Below the pieces are notes generated by a model. The model saw only the letters and a program-made list of their open reading frames with translations. It ran no database searches and was not told the DNA's origin. Positions 1 through 10,580 of a stretch of 64,000 nucleotides of DNA are shown piece after piece. Each line of letters starts with the position of its first letter. Within the stretch, counting starts at the first letter, position 1. Origin of the DNA: Oscillospiraceae bacterium. Lineage in GTDB: Bacteria > Bacillota > Clostridia > UBA1381 > UBA9506. Both the position numbers and the translations under genes were made by a program. Where the stretch lies: positions 1 through 64,000 of the forward strand of contig SVKI01000004.1 in NCBI GenBank assembly GCA_015068555.1. The letters run 5' to 3'.

Positions 1-130
1 AGGATAGAGATATAGCCTTCCCTGTGTAAGGGAAGGTGGCAAAACCATAGGTTTTGACGGAAGGGTTGTCAACTACAATCCCTCAGTCAAATCAAAGATT
101 TGACAGCTCCCTCGCGTGCCCCGAAGGAGT
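1..130. repeat. Dispersed intergenic repeat (MITE/REP-like), copy 1
   Basis: CCTTCCCTGTGTAAGGGAAGGTGGC...GGAAGGGTTGTC...CCCTCAGTCAAATCAAAGATTTGACAGCTCCCTCGCGTGCCCCGAAGGAGTATTACACAAGGGAGCC; its right half matches 45378-45444 in reverse complement. Confidence 0.65.
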
Positions 131-150
131 ATTACACAAGGGAGCCTGAA

Positions 151-183
151 AAACCCCTTGATTTCATAGAAATCAAGGGGTTT
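151..183 (-). terminator. Rho-independent terminator of the ruv operon
   Basis: Perfect 15-bp inverted repeat AAACCCCTTGATTTC/GAAATCAAGGGGTTT, 3-nt loop, followed on the minus strand by TTTTTC. Confidence 0.8.
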
Positions 184-232
184 GTATCCTTAAGAACATT
201 CCCCATATGCTGACAGCTTTTAATAGATTCTC

Positions 233-1267
233 TTATGTATCAAATCGCAACTCTGTAGTAAAGGGAATTTTGAAATGTGCATACGCTTTTGCGGTAGCCA
301 TTCGTCCGCGCGGGGTTCGGTTTAAAAATCCAATTTGCAAAAGATATGGTTCATACACATCTTCAATAGTACCGGCATCTTCGCCGATAGAGGCGGCCAG
401 GGTTTCAAGACCGACGGGACCGCCGCCAAAGTTCTCGATAATGAATAAAAGCATTCTGCGGTCAATGGAATCTAAGCCCATAGCATCAATTTCCATGGCG
501 TTTAAGGCTTCGTCGGCAATCTCGCGCGTAATCGTTCCGTCGCCTTTAACCTGTGCAAAGTCGCGTACCCGCTTTAACAGGCGGTTGGCAATTCGCGGTG
601 TTCCGCGGGAGCGTCTTCCGATTTCAAGAGAACCCGTGGCATCAATTTTTGTGCCTAAAATATCGGCAGAACGCCGAATGATTTCGTCAAGCTCTTCCGG
701 TGAATATAACTCTAATCGGCTGATCACACCGAAGCGGTCACGCAGCGGTGCAGAAAGGAGACCTGTTCTTGTGGTTGCACCAATCAGCGTGAAGCGGGGC
801 AAATCCAGACGAACAGAGTGAGCGCCGGGGCCTTTACCTAAAATAATATCTAAGGAATAGTCCTCCATGGCGGGATATAAAACCTCTTCAACATTGCGGC
901 TTAAGCGGTGGATTTCATCGATAAACAGAATATCATTTTCAGCAAGGCCGGTCAAAATAGCGGCCAAATCGCCGGCGCGTTCAATGGAAGGGCCGGAGGT
1001 CACGCGGATGTTCACGCCCATTTCGTTGGCAATGATGCCGGCCAATGTGGTTTTACCCAGTCCGGGAGGACCGTATAAAAGCACATGGTCGAGTGGGTCA
1101 TTACGCTCTTTGGCGGCGCGGATAAACACCTGCATATTTTCCTTTACTTTATTTTGCCCGATATATTCCTGCAAGCGCCGGGGGCGCAAGCTGTATTCAA
1201 CCTCAGAATCTTCCCCTAAAGTACGCGAGGAGATGATTCTGTCTTCGTAATTTTCATCAAAAGGCAT
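233..1267 (-). CDS. ruvB: Holliday junction branch migration helicase RuvB
   Basis: [22 protein letters not shown] Walker [10 protein letters not shown] Walker B; adjacent to ruvA and ruvC. Confidence 0.98.
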   Translation of the reverse strand: MPFDENYEDRIISSRTLGEDSEVEYSLRPRRLQEYIGQNKVKENMQVFIRAAKERNDPLDHVLLYGPPGLGKTTLAGIIANEMGVNIRVTSGPSIERAGDLAAILTGLAENDILFIDEIHRLSRNVEEVLYPAMEDYSLDIILGKGPGAHSVRLDLPRFTLIGATTRTGLLSAPLRDRFGVISRLELYSPEELDEIIRRSADILGTKIDATGSLEIGRRSRGTPRIANRLLKRVRDFAQVKGDGTITREIADEALNAMEIDAMGLDSIDRRMLLFIIENFGGGPVGLETLAASIGEDAGTIEDVYEPYLLQIGFLNRTPRGRMATAKAYAHFKIPFTTELRFDT

Positions 1268-1286
1268 GGGGATTGCTCCTTTCTAT

Positions 1287-1886
1287 TTAAAGCTTTTGAG
1301 CAAGAATTTTTAGCGCATTTTTAATTAAATCGGAAGTGTCTGTTCCTTCTGCGGCGCCTACAGCGCGGACGGCCTCCGTCTGCGTGTAACCTAAGGCACA
1401 CAGAGCCTGCACGGCTTCGTTATCGCTTGCTGTGGAAGGAGCAAATTGATTTTGTGCCTCATCACTCGTGGTGCGGATAAAATCACTGTTATCAAGCTTG
1501 TCCTTAAGTTCAAGCACAATTTTTTGAGCAAGCTTTGGTCCAACGCCCTGTGCCCGGGTAATGGCCTTAAAATCTCCGGTTACAACGGCCAAGGCAAATT
1601 CAGCGGGACGCAGTACAGACAAAACAGCAAGCCCTGCCTTGGGGCCAGCGCCGGAAACCGAAATAATACGGCGAAACATGGAAAGTTCCTCGCTACTTAA
1701 AAATCCGTACAGATCCATAATGTCTTCCGCCACCTTTAAATAGGTGTATATCTTTGCCTGTTTGCCCACGGTGAGAGTAGACAAGGCAGCAGGAGACATA
1801 TACACGCGAAACCCTAAAGAACCGCTATCAATAATAACGGCATTTTCCTCTATGGCCTCAACCGTGCCGTTTACAAATGCTATCAT
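1287..1886 (-). CDS. ruvA: Holliday junction branch migration protein RuvA
   Basis: GVGPKLAQKIVLELKDKL HhH motif; ruvCAB synteny. Confidence 0.96.
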   Translation of the reverse strand: MIAFVNGTVEAIEENAVIIDSGSLGFRVYMSPAALSTLTVGKQAKIYTYLKVAEDIMDLYGFLSSEELSMFRRIISVSGAGPKAGLAVLSVLRPAEFALAVVTGDFKAITRAQGVGPKLAQKIVLELKDKLDNSDFIRTTSDEAQNQFAPSTASDNEAVQALCALGYTQTEAVRAVGAAEGTDTSDLIKNALKILAQKL

Positions 1887-1912
1887 ATGTATAACCTCAT
1901 TTCAACCGGAAG

Positions 1913-2413
1913 TTAAATTCCTTCTGTTTTAGTGAGCGCCTGATATCCCGAAGAATACGCGTGGCAGATGGCAATGGCCAGAGCGTCAGCCGTGTCATCG
2001 GGTTTGGGAACGGCCGAAAGGCCTAAAAGCGACTTAACCATGCGCTGTACCTGTGATTTATCTGCCCGGCCGTACCCGGCGACGCTTTGCTTGACCTGCA
2101 GAGGCGTATATTCATAAATCGGCAGATTCTGCACGGCGGCGGCCAGCACAATCACGCCGCGACCATGGGCAACAGAAATGCCTGTTGTCACGTTGGTGTT
2201 AAAAAACAACTCCTCAATGGCAAAGGCATCAGGACGGAATCGCTCAATTAAAATGCTGATATCTTCATAAATGTTGCGCAATCGGTCGGAGAGCTTCATA
2301 CCGGCCTTGGTGGTCACGGCGCCGTAGTCGATAACACCAAACCGACCGGCCTCATAGGTGATGACACCATAGCCAATGGTGGCGATACCGGGGTCAATTC
2401 CCATAATAATCAT
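1913..2413 (-). CDS. ruvC: Crossover junction endodeoxyribonuclease RuvC
   Basis: MGIDPGIATIGYGVI, FAIEELFF, VKQSVAGYGRADKSQV, PDDTADALAIAICH. Confidence 0.97.
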   Translation of the reverse strand: MIIMGIDPGIATIGYGVITYEAGRFGVIDYGAVTTKAGMKLSDRLRNIYEDISILIERFRPDAFAIEELFFNTNVTTGISVAHGRGVIVLAAAVQNLPIYEYTPLQVKQSVAGYGRADKSQVQRMVKSLLGLSAVPKPDDTADALAIAICHAYSSGYQALTKTEGI

Positions 2414-2483
2414 GTGATACTCCTGTTCTTTTTTAGAAACTATGCTAAAATCACACTTTTTTTGCTAAATTTACAAAAAAATG

Positions 2484-2512
2484 TTGAGATTTCAGCGCAT
2501 CTGCGATATAAT
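2484..2512 (+). promoter_or_regulatory. Sigma-A-type promoter for argG
   Basis: TTGAGA - 17 nt - TATAAT. Confidence 0.65.
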
Positions 2513-2638
2513 TATATTGTGGTGTGTTTTGCACAGAAAAAAGCAAACTCATGTCACTTTTTACTTTGTTAAACCACCATTTAAAATCATAGTTTTTATG
2601 ATACCGTATATTTTATCACAAATTTGGAGGAATTGCAA

Positions 2639-3865
2639 ATGGCAGCGAAAGAAAAAGTTATTCTTGCTTATTCAGGCGGTTTGGACACATCTATCATCAT
2701 TCCCTGGCTGAAGGAAAATTTTGATTATGAAGTTATCGCCGTATGTGGTGACGTGGGTCAGGGCAAAGAGACCGAAGGCCTCGAGGAAAAGGCTCTTAAA
2801 ACAGGTGCATCCAAGCTCTATATTGAAGATCTGCGTGAAGAATATGTAACCGATTTTATCTGGCCTACTTTAAAAGCAGGTGCCGTATATGAAGGTAAAT
2901 ATCTGCTGGGTACATCCCATGCAAGACCTTGCATTGCAAAAAGAATTGTTGAGATTGCTGAGAAAGAAGGTGCAACAGCAATTTGCCATGGTTGTACCGG
3001 TAAGGGCAACGACCAGGTTCGTTTCGAGCTGACCATCAAAGCATTGGCTCCTCACTTAAAGATTATTGCTCCCTGGCGTATGTGGGATATTAAGTCCCGT
3101 GAAGAAGAAATTGAATACGCTGAAGCACGAGGCATTCCCGTTCCTGTAACCAAGGAAGATAACTATTCTATGGACAGAAACATCTGGCACCTAAGCCATG
3201 AGGGTATGGATCTTGAAAACCCTGCCAATGAACCCCAGCTGGATAAAATCTTAAAGCTGATGGTTTCTCCCGAAAAGGCGCCCGACAAGGCAACCTATGT
3301 GGAAATCGAATTTGAAAAGGGTGTTCCCGTTGCTATCGACGGCAAACGCTATGACAGCGCCGTTGAACTTTTAACCCGTGCTAATGAACTGGCTGCCGCT
3401 AATGGCGTGGGCATTGATGATATTGTCGAAAACAGACTGGTGGGCATGAAGAGCCGCGGCGTGTATGAAACGCCGGGTGGCACACTTTTATACGCGGCTC
3501 ACAAAGAACTGGAATATCTCTGCTTAGACAGACAGACTCTGCACTATAAATTAAATGTGGCTAACCAGTTTGCTGATTTAGTATATGACGGTCTTTGGTA
3601 TACACCGCTGCGTGAAGCGCTTTCTGCATTTGTAGATTCCACGCAGGAAACCGTAACCGGTAAGGTGAGAATGAAGCTGTATAAGGGTAGCTGCACACCG
3701 GCCGGCACCACTTCACCGTACTCTCTCTATGACGAAGAGATTGCAACCTTCAGCGAGGATGAAGTGTATGATCAAAAAGATGCAGACGGCTTCATCAACC
3801 TGTTTGGTCTGCCGCTTTATGTTCGTGCTATGATGAGAAAGAAAAATGGCGAAAAGCTGATCTAA
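2639..3865 (+). CDS. argG: Argininosuccinate synthase
   Basis: [21 protein letters not shown]; start set to ATG 2639 because GGAGG at 2626-2630 lies inside the upstream TTG extension. Confidence 0.97.
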   Translation: MAAKEKVILAYSGGLDTSIIIPWLKENFDYEVIAVCGDVGQGKETEGLEEKALKTGASKLYIEDLREEYVTDFIWPTLKAGAVYEGKYLLGTSHARPCIAKRIVEIAEKEGATAICHGCTGKGNDQVRFELTIKALAPHLKIIAPWRMWDIKSREEEIEYAEARGIPVPVTKEDNYSMDRNIWHLSHEGMDLENPANEPQLDKILKLMVSPEKAPDKATYVEIEFEKGVPVAIDGKRYDSAVELLTRANELAAANGVGIDDIVENRLVGMKSRGVYETPGGTLLYAAHKELEYLCLDRQTLHYKLNVANQFADLVYDGLWYTPLREALSAFVDSTQETVTGKVRMKLYKGSCTPAGTTSPYSLYDEEIATFSEDEVYDQKDADGFINLFGLPLYVRAMMRKKNGEKLI

Positions 3866-3880
3866 TGAAGCATTTTAGTA

Positions 3881-3913
3881 GTCAGCATTTTACGCTTTGC
3901 GTAAGATGCTGAC
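3881..3913 (+). terminator. Hairpin between argG and argH (terminator or processing site)
   Basis: GTCAGCATTTTACGC TTT GCGTAAGATGCTGAC, then TCCTTTTCC. Confidence 0.55.
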
Positions 3914-3964
3914 TCCTTTTCCATTTGAATTCCATTTGAAATAAAGAAAGGATATCCCTTTATT

Positions 3965-5350
3965 ATGAAAAAAAAGCTTTGGGGTGGTCGGTTTTCTAAA
4001 GCAACCGATGCACTGGTGGATGATTTTAATTCTTCAATCCGTTTTGACAGCCGGATGTATAAAGAAGATATAGAAGGTTCTGTTGCCCATGCAGGTATGT
4101 TGGGTCGATGTGGGATTATCCCGGCAGAGGATGCGGCATTGATTCAGAAAACTCTGCATGAGATTCTGCAGGATATTGAGGATGGTAAGGTCACCTTTTT
4201 AGTAGATGCTGAAGACATTCATATGAATGTGGAAACCCTGCTTATCGATCGCATTGGTGATGTGGGTAAGCGTCTGCACACCGGTCGTAGCCGTAATGAC
4301 CAGGTTGCGCTTGATTTGCGCCTTTATTTGCGCCATGCAAATGACGAAGTGCGCAGTCTGGTGAAGGCGTTAATGGAAGCCCTGCTTACCTTGGCAAAAG
4401 AGCATGTGACCACCATTATGCCCGGTTACACGCATCTGCAAAAGGCACAGCCCGTCACCTTTGCGCACCACCTGATGGCTTATTTTGAAATGTTAAAACG
4501 AGACTATGCACGCCTTTTAGAGTGCAGAAGTCGTATCAACATTATGCCGCTCGGTTCCGGGGCACTCGCCGGTACAACCTATCCGTTAGACCGCGAATAT
4601 GTTGCGCAGGAACTCGGTTTTGATGCGGTGACAAATAACTCATTAGACGGCGTGAGTGACAGGGATTTTGCCCTGGAATTTTGCGCTGACCTGTCCTTTT
4701 TAATGATGCATCTTTCCCGCTTTTGTGAGGAACTGATTCTATGGTCCTCACACGAATTTTCCTTTGTGGAGATGGATGATGCATATTCTACCGGTTCTTC
4801 CATTATGCCGCAGAAGAAGAACCCGGATGTGGCAGAGCTGATTCGCGGTAAGACCGGACGCGTGTATGGTGATTTAAACACGCTGCTTGTGATGATGAAG
4901 GGTTTACCCCTTGCTTATAATAAAGATATGCAGGAGGATAAGGAAGCTGTTTTTGATGCACTGGATACAGTTTTACTCTGTCTGCCTGTGTTCACCAAAA
5001 TGGTATCTACCATGCGCGTGCGCAAGGATGTGATGTTAAAGGGCGCCAAGGGCGGATTTGCCAATGCCACCGATGTGGCTGACTATCTGGTTAAAAAAGG
5101 CGTTCCCTTCCGTGACTCCCATGCCATTGTGGGTAATATGGTAGCTAAAGCCATTGGTCTTTCTAAAAACTTAGATGACTTTACCATGGAAGAGTTTAAA
5201 GAATGCTCTCCCTTGATTGAAGAAGATATTTATGATGCCATCAGCATGGAAACCTGTGTGGGCGGCCGCAAATTAAAGGGCGGACCGGCACCCGAGCGGA
5301 TTAGACAGGAAATTGCCGAAGGATTTCAATATATACAAGCACTATCGTAA
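3965..5350 (+). CDS. argH: Argininosuccinate lyase
   Basis: KLWGGRFSKATD, GRSRNDQVALDLRLYLR, GSSIMPQKKNPDVAELIRGK. Confidence 0.98.
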   Translation: MKKKLWGGRFSKATDALVDDFNSSIRFDSRMYKEDIEGSVAHAGMLGRCGIIPAEDAALIQKTLHEILQDIEDGKVTFLVDAEDIHMNVETLLIDRIGDVGKRLHTGRSRNDQVALDLRLYLRHANDEVRSLVKALMEALLTLAKEHVTTIMPGYTHLQKAQPVTFAHHLMAYFEMLKRDYARLLECRSRINIMPLGSGALAGTTYPLDREYVAQELGFDAVTNNSLDGVSDRDFALEFCADLSFLMMHLSRFCEELILWSSHEFSFVEMDDAYSTGSSIMPQKKNPDVAELIRGKTGRVYGDLNTLLVMMKGLPLAYNKDMQEDKEAVFDALDTVLLCLPVFTKMVSTMRVRKDVMLKGAKGGFANATDVADYLVKKGVPFRDSHAIVGNMVAKAIGLSKNLDDFTMEEFKECSPLIEEDIYDAISMETCVGGRKLKGGPAPERIRQEIAEGFQYIQALS

Positions 5351-5363
5351 AGGAGTGTATAGC

Positions 5364-5915
5364 ATGAATGAAGAATTAAAAGAACTGGCGCAGCGTATCA
5401 GCGGTTTGCGTGATGCTTGCGGTTACACCCAGGAAGAGCTGGCAGAAGAATTAGGCATTGAACTTTCTGTGTATCAGGACTATGAAGAAAACGGAAAGAA
5501 TATTCCCATCAGCGTTATTTATGAAATTGCCAATAAATTTGGCGTGGATTTTAATGAAATTATGACGGGCACCCGCGCCAAGCTGGATACCTACCACATC
5601 ATTAAAAGCGGTAAAGGTAAAAGTATTGACCGGTATCCCGGTTATGGTTTTAAGGACCTGGCACATCGATATGTGGGCAAGATTATGCAGCCTTTACTGG
5701 TTACGCTTGACCCTTCTGATACACCAGCTGATTTGGTTAGTCATAGCGGTCAGGAATTTAACTATGTGCTGTCAGGTCGTGTGGCCATTTTATTTGACGG
5801 CGAAGAATTTATTTTGGAGACCGGCGACTCCATCTATTTTAATGCAACCTATCCGCACGGACAACGCTGCGTAGGTAATGAGCCGGGCGTATTCTTAACT
5901 GTAATTTCCGAATAG
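5364..5915 (+). CDS. XRE-family HTH plus cupin domain regulator
   Basis: N-terminal HTH (LRDACGYTQEELAEELGIELSVYQDYEENGKNIP), C-terminal cupin (FNYVLSGRVAILFDGEEFILETGDSIYFNATYPHG); start after AAAGGAG. Confidence 0.88.
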   Translation: MNEELKELAQRISGLRDACGYTQEELAEELGIELSVYQDYEENGKNIPISVIYEIANKFGVDFNEIMTGTRAKLDTYHIIKSGKGKSIDRYPGYGFKDLAHRYVGKIMQPLLVTLDPSDTPADLVSHSGQEFNYVLSGRVAILFDGEEFILETGDSIYFNATYPHGQRCVGNEPGVFLTVISE

Positions 5916-5930
5916 AAAAGAGGGGACAAG

Positions 5931-7592
5931 TTGTTACTCGATCGTTTTTTACCAAGGATAGATTTTGACTCGTATGAGGATTTTAAAGAAAATTATAAGG
6001 TGAATGTACCGGAAAACTTTAACTTTGGTTTCGATATTGTGGATGCCTGGGCAGAGCAGGATGAAAATAAAGTGGCTTTGGTATGGTGCAACGACCATGA
6101 GGAAGAGAAAAAGCTGACCTTCTCTGAAATTAAGCGACTCTCCAACAAGACAGCGAATTATTTTAAAAGCCTGGGAATCAAGAAGGGCACTGTGGTTTTA
6201 TTGGTGCTAAGACGCCGGTGGGAGTATTGGGTTTGCGCTACGGCTCTGCATAAAATCGGTGCGATTTTAATTCCCGGCTCATTACAGCTCACGAAAAAGG
6301 ACATTGCTTATCGTGCCAATGCGGCAGATATTTCGGCGATTGTTTGCGTGGATGATCCTTTCGTTATCGAGCAAACGGAACTGGCACAGCCTGAAGCGCC
6401 TTCTCTTAAACATAAAGTTTTGGTGGGCGAAAAACGCGAGGGCTGGCTCAATTTTGCAGAAGGCATTGAAGATATGAGCGAGGAATTTCCCCGCCCGCAT
6501 GGTGAGGAAGCAACTCGTTGGGATGACGTGATGCTGGTGTATTTTACATCGGGCACAACAGGCATGCCTAAGATGGTGCGCCATAACTTCTCTTATCCGT
6601 TGGGTCACATTGTAACGGCAAAATATTGGCAATGCGTGCAGGAAGATAAGCTGCATATGAGTGTTTCCGACTCCGGTTGGGCGAAATTCGGCTGGGGTAA
6701 AATTTACGGCCAGTGGATTTGCGGAGCGGTTATTTTTGCCTATGATATGGATAAATTTGTTCCACTTCACTTGCTGCAGAAAATAGAAAAATATAAGATA
6801 ACCACCTTCTGCGCACCGCCGACTATGTTCCGCTTTATGTTGCAGGAGGATGTGACGAAATTTGACCTTTCATCCATTAAACGCTGCTGTATTGCAGGTG
6901 AACCGCTGAATCCTGAAGTGTTTAATAAGTGGTATGAACTGACAGGCTTAAAGCTTTGCGAAGGATTTGGCCAGACAGAAGGCTCTGTTTTGGTAGCGAA
7001 CTTCCCCTGGTTTGAGCCTAAGCCGGGTTCTATGGGTAAGCCTTCACCGCTTTACAACATCCAGCTTTTAGATGCAGATGGTAACCCTTGCGAAGATGGT
7101 GACGAAGGTAGCATTGTTATTTGTGGCATTGACAAGGAGCCGCCGGTTGGTCTTTTTACCGGTTATTATAAAGATGAAGAAATGACGAAGGAAAAATTAG
7201 GCACCGGCAATTATGACCTGTGCGATATGGCATGGCGTGATTCAAAGGGTTATTATTGGTTTGTGGGCCGTAACGATGATGTGATTAAATGTTCCGGCTA
7301 TCGAATCGGTCCTTTTGAAGTGGAAAGCGCCTTGCTTGAGCATCCTTCCGTTGTAGAATGTGCTATCACAGCGGCACCGGACCCGGTGCGCGGTCAGGTG
7401 GTTAAGGCCACTATCGTGTTAGCAAAAGGTTACAGCCCTTCGGATGAACTGATTAAGGAACTCCAAAACCATGTAAAAAAAGTAACTGCACCGTATAAAT
7501 ATCCGCGTATCGTGGAATTTGTGGATGAGCTTCCCAAAACGCTGGGCGGTAAAATCAAGCGTGCAGAAATCAGAAGGAATAATGAAAAATGA
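5931..7592 (+). CDS. AMP-forming acyl-CoA synthetase (acetyl/medium-chain type)
   Basis: YFTSGTTGMPKMVRHN, GFGQTEGSVLVANFP, GRNDDVIKCSGYRIGPFEVE, KTLGGKIKRAEIR; TTG start. Confidence 0.88.
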   Translation: MLLDRFLPRIDFDSYEDFKENYKVNVPENFNFGFDIVDAWAEQDENKVALVWCNDHEEEKKLTFSEIKRLSNKTANYFKSLGIKKGTVVLLVLRRRWEYWVCATALHKIGAILIPGSLQLTKKDIAYRANAADISAIVCVDDPFVIEQTELAQPEAPSLKHKVLVGEKREGWLNFAEGIEDMSEEFPRPHGEEATRWDDVMLVYFTSGTTGMPKMVRHNFSYPLGHIVTAKYWQCVQEDKLHMSVSDSGWAKFGWGKIYGQWICGAVIFAYDMDKFVPLHLLQKIEKYKITTFCAPPTMFRFMLQEDVTKFDLSSIKRCCIAGEPLNPEVFNKWYELTGLKLCEGFGQTEGSVLVANFPWFEPKPGSMGKPSPLYNIQLLDADGNPCEDGDEGSIVICGIDKEPPVGLFTGYYKDEEMTKEKLGTGNYDLCDMAWRDSKGYYWFVGRNDDVIKCSGYRIGPFEVESALLEHPSVVECAITAAPDPVRGQVVKATIVLAKGYSPSDELIKELQNHVKKVTAPYKYPRIVEFVDELPKTLGGKIKRAEIRRNNEK

Positions 7593-8290
7593 GCATTGAA
7601 TCTGTGATGACGCCGCGACTGTTAGCCATCGCGGATAGTGTTCCGCAGAGCGTAAGCTTAGCGGATATCGGAACCGATCATGCGTATATCCCTATCTATC
7701 TGTGCCAAAAGGGTCGTGTTGACAGGGCACTTGCGATGGATGTGCGGCCGGGTCCATTATCTCGCGCAGAACAGAATATTTTAAGGTATCATTTAGATAC
7801 CCGTATCAAAACCCGTCTTTCAGACGGGCTTTCTGCGCTATGTGAGGGTGAAGTGGATACAGTTGTGATTGCCGGCATGGGTGGCCTTTTGATAGCAGAG
7901 CTTTTAGACAAGGCACCGGTTGTGGCCCAAACCTATATTTTGCAACCTATGACGGCCGTGGCCGAGCTTCGTTTGTGGCTGGCAGAAAACGGTTTTTGCA
8001 TTCAGGATGAGCGTTTGGCTCGCGAAGGTGAAAAACTATACACCATTTTGGTGGTTACACACGGCGTTATGAAGGTGCCGGAATCGGCATACCTTCATGT
8101 AGGAGAAAAACTGATGGAAAAGCGTGACCCGCTAACGCCGTATCTTGTCGAGAAACTCCTCGTGAAATATCGGGCGACAAAGGCAGGACTGATGCGCGCT
8201 GAAAAGGCAGAAACCGGCGAAAAGGTGAAGCAGTGTGAAGACTTGATTGATTCGCTTTTAGTGCTTAAAAAGGAGTGTGAAACATGGTAA
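7589..8290 (+). CDS. trmK: tRNA (adenine(22)-N(1))-methyltransferase TrmK
   Basis: LADIGTDHAYIPIYLCQKG, DTVVIAGMGGLLIAELL; ATGA overlap with upstream gene; next to nif3-like gene. Confidence 0.92.
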   Translation: MSIESVMTPRLLAIADSVPQSVSLADIGTDHAYIPIYLCQKGRVDRALAMDVRPGPLSRAEQNILRYHLDTRIKTRLSDGLSALCEGEVDTVVIAGMGGLLIAELLDKAPVVAQTYILQPMTAVAELRLWLAENGFCIQDERLAREGEKLYTILVVTHGVMKVPESAYLHVGEKLMEKRDPLTPYLVEKLLVKYRATKAGLMRAEKAETGEKVKQCEDLIDSLLVLKKECETW

Positions 8291-9069
8291 AGCAGGCAGA
8301 ATTATTCTCTTTTTTTGAATCCGTGGCACCGCAGTGTCTTGCAGAAGAATATGATAATGTGGGTCTTTTGGTAGAGGGCAAAGCTGACGATATTTCTTGC
8401 GTTATGGTAACGCTCGATGCAGACGAACAAACGGTTTTGGAAGCTAAAGAGGCTGGTGCGGAGCTGATTGTTTCGCACCATCCGGTAATGTTTCGACCGA
8501 TCAACCGGTTGACAGAAGAAGAGGGTGGTCAGCGTACGCTTCGTCGCCTTTTGCAAAACGGCATCGGTTTGTTTTCTCTGCATACCAATTTTGATGCGGC
8601 AGAAAACGGCTTGTGCGATGCTTTTTTAGATGCGTTTGGCAATTTTGAATCCCGCTCTTCCTTTGATGGCGCATCCTCCGGCATCGGTCGTATTGGAACC
8701 TTGCAAAAGCCCTGTCGTTTACGAGACCTGTTAGAGCGGGGCAGAAAGGCGTATTCGCCGGAGGTGCCTCTTCGCTATGTGGGAGATGCTGAGACGATGG
8801 TAAACACCGTTGCGGTTTGTAACGGAGGCGGTGGCGATCTATTGTTTGATGCTGCAAAACTAAATGCAGATGTGTACATTTCAGGTGACTTTAAGCATCA
8901 TCATGCGCGCTTCGCTTATGAGAACCATATCAATTTGATAGAAATCAACCACTTTGATGCCGAGATTGCTTTTTGTTGGTTGATGCAAAAGAAGTTAGAA
9001 TCAGTATTTGGTGAAAGTCTTAAGGTCTTAGTTTCCAAAAGCGGTCAAAACCTGTGGAAGAGCTTTTAA
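8284..9069 (+). CDS. Nif3-like dinuclear metal center hexameric protein
   Basis: YDNVGLLVEG, ELIVSHHPVMFRP, SLHTNFDAAENGLCD, YISGDFKHHHA. Confidence 0.93.
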   Translation: MVKQAELFSFFESVAPQCLAEEYDNVGLLVEGKADDISCVMVTLDADEQTVLEAKEAGAELIVSHHPVMFRPINRLTEEEGGQRTLRRLLQNGIGLFSLHTNFDAAENGLCDAFLDAFGNFESRSSFDGASSGIGRIGTLQKPCRLRDLLERGRKAYSPEVPLRYVGDAETMVNTVAVCNGGGGDLLFDAAKLNADVYISGDFKHHHARFAYENHINLIEINHFDAEIAFCWLMQKKLESVFGESLKVLVSKSGQNLWKSF

Positions 9070-9210
9070 GACTAACTATTAAATGTCAATAGAAAATTTA
9101 AATTTCTTTGAAATATTTTTTAGGGAGTTAAAATAATCAGTTGAACATTGAAAATTGCATGACAAATAGAGCAACGAATGTTGCTCGTTAAAAAATATTG
9201 GAATGAAAGA

Positions 9211-10383
9211 TTAAAAGGATTTGTAAAATTGCCCCGTTTTCTCTAAATGATAAATTAACCGCACAAGCTTTTTAGCAGCATGAGATACAGCAACATTGTA
9301 ATGCTTACCTTCATTTCGTTTTTTGGAAAGGTATTCACCAAAAGAAGAATCCCAGTTGCAAACGAATTTTGTGGCATTAAAAAGAGCATATCTCAAATAC
9401 CGAGAACCACGCTTTTCCATATGAGAATAGCAGTTCTGCATTTGTCCTGATTGATATGTAGATGGTGATAAACCTGCATAGGCAAGAATTTTATCAGGTG
9501 AAGAAAACTTATCAAAATCACCAATCTCAGCAATTATCATAGCTCCCATACGATAACTGATGCCGGGAATGCTGAGGATTGGGGAATTGATTTCGTCCAT
9601 TATGGATTTAATTGCATCTTCGACCTCTCTGATTTCTGTATCAAGTTCACTTATGAGCTTGATTGTATGCTTTAATTCGAGAGACTTGGCAGGCATGACA
9701 GAACCGATAGAATTTCTTGCAGCATCACGAAAACGAATGGCAATATCGCGGTTGTATCTGCCCTTTGAGGCTTCATAAAGTAAGTTTACAAGCCTTGTAA
9801 GGTGAGCATCTGCAATGTGATGAGCTGACGGAAATTCTGAAAGCAATGTATAGACAGACTTCATATGCAGAGTTGGGACTATTTTTTCAAGTTCGGGAAA
9901 GAGGATATTAACAAGCCTTGCAACGGATTGTTTAAGTTTAGCTCTCTCTTGTACTTTATCAAATCTGTATCTTGTTAGTGACTTTAACTCTTCGTTATGA
10001 TATAATGTGTTTGAGTAGGACTTTAAGTTCACATCAGACATTAACATCATAGCGATAGTATGGGCATCAACCTTATCCGTTTTAGTCTTTCTGAGAGTAA
10101 GACTTTTTCGGTATAGATTGGTATGTAGTGGATTGATAATGTAGGTCGCCAAACCTTTATCAAGAAGAAAACCCAGAAGATTGTATGAGTAATGTCCTGT
10201 GGCTTCAAGCCCTACTTTTACTTTGCTCAAATCTTCTGAAACAGATTTGATTCTTTGATAAAGTTCTTCAAAACCTTGCATATTGTTGGGAAAGGTAAAG
10301 GCATCAAAAAGAACTTCACCATTGGAATTGCAGAGGAAACAATCATGCTTGTCCTTTGCAACATCAATTCCTGCATAAATCAT
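9211..10383 (-). mobile_element. IS110-family insertion sequence, transposase (DEDD-type) CDS
   Basis: GIDVAKDKHDCF, GLEATGHYSYNL, KTDKVDAHTIA plus C-terminal SIPGISYRMGAMIIAEIGDFDKF...YAGLSPSTYQSG; full length 390 aa. Confidence 0.95.
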
Positions 10384-10408
10384 AAAACTACCTCATTTCA
10401 ATAAATTT

Positions 10409-10580
10409 TGATACTGTTTAGATCCACAGGGCACTTTGCGATTGTAACCTTGTTCTAAATAAACCGTCATGCGGTATCTAACTGATTAACAACTGTACAA
10501 AGAGACTGTGGTTAGAGCCTTAAAAAAACCATCAAGTGGTAGGAGAATTGAACTAATCCACAGTATCTAAAACAGTATAG
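10409..10580 (-). ncRNA. Candidate IS110 bridge RNA / 5' noncoding end
   Basis: Noncoding segment 5' of the IS110 transposase bounded by inverted repeat ATACTGTTTAGAT (10411-10423) / ATCTAAAACAGTAT (10565-10578) and direct repeat ATCCACAG (10422 and 10557); exact RNA ends unknown. Confidence 0.45.

Noticed and set aside
207-821. 204-aa + strand ORF antisense to ruvB
   Set aside because: Low-complexity Ser/Arg-rich frame opposite a certain CDS; antisense artefact, as are most other long opposite-strand ORFs in the track.
2585-2630. ATCATA-GTTTT-TATGAT upstream of argG as an ArgR box
   Set aside because: Short AT-rich arms that do not match the ARG-box consensus; likely chance.
9155-9190. GAGCAAC-GAAT-GTTGCTC hairpin beside the IS110 element as a terminator or terminal inverted repeat
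   Set aside because: No T-tract in either direction and IS110 elements lack typical terminal inverted repeats; role left open.
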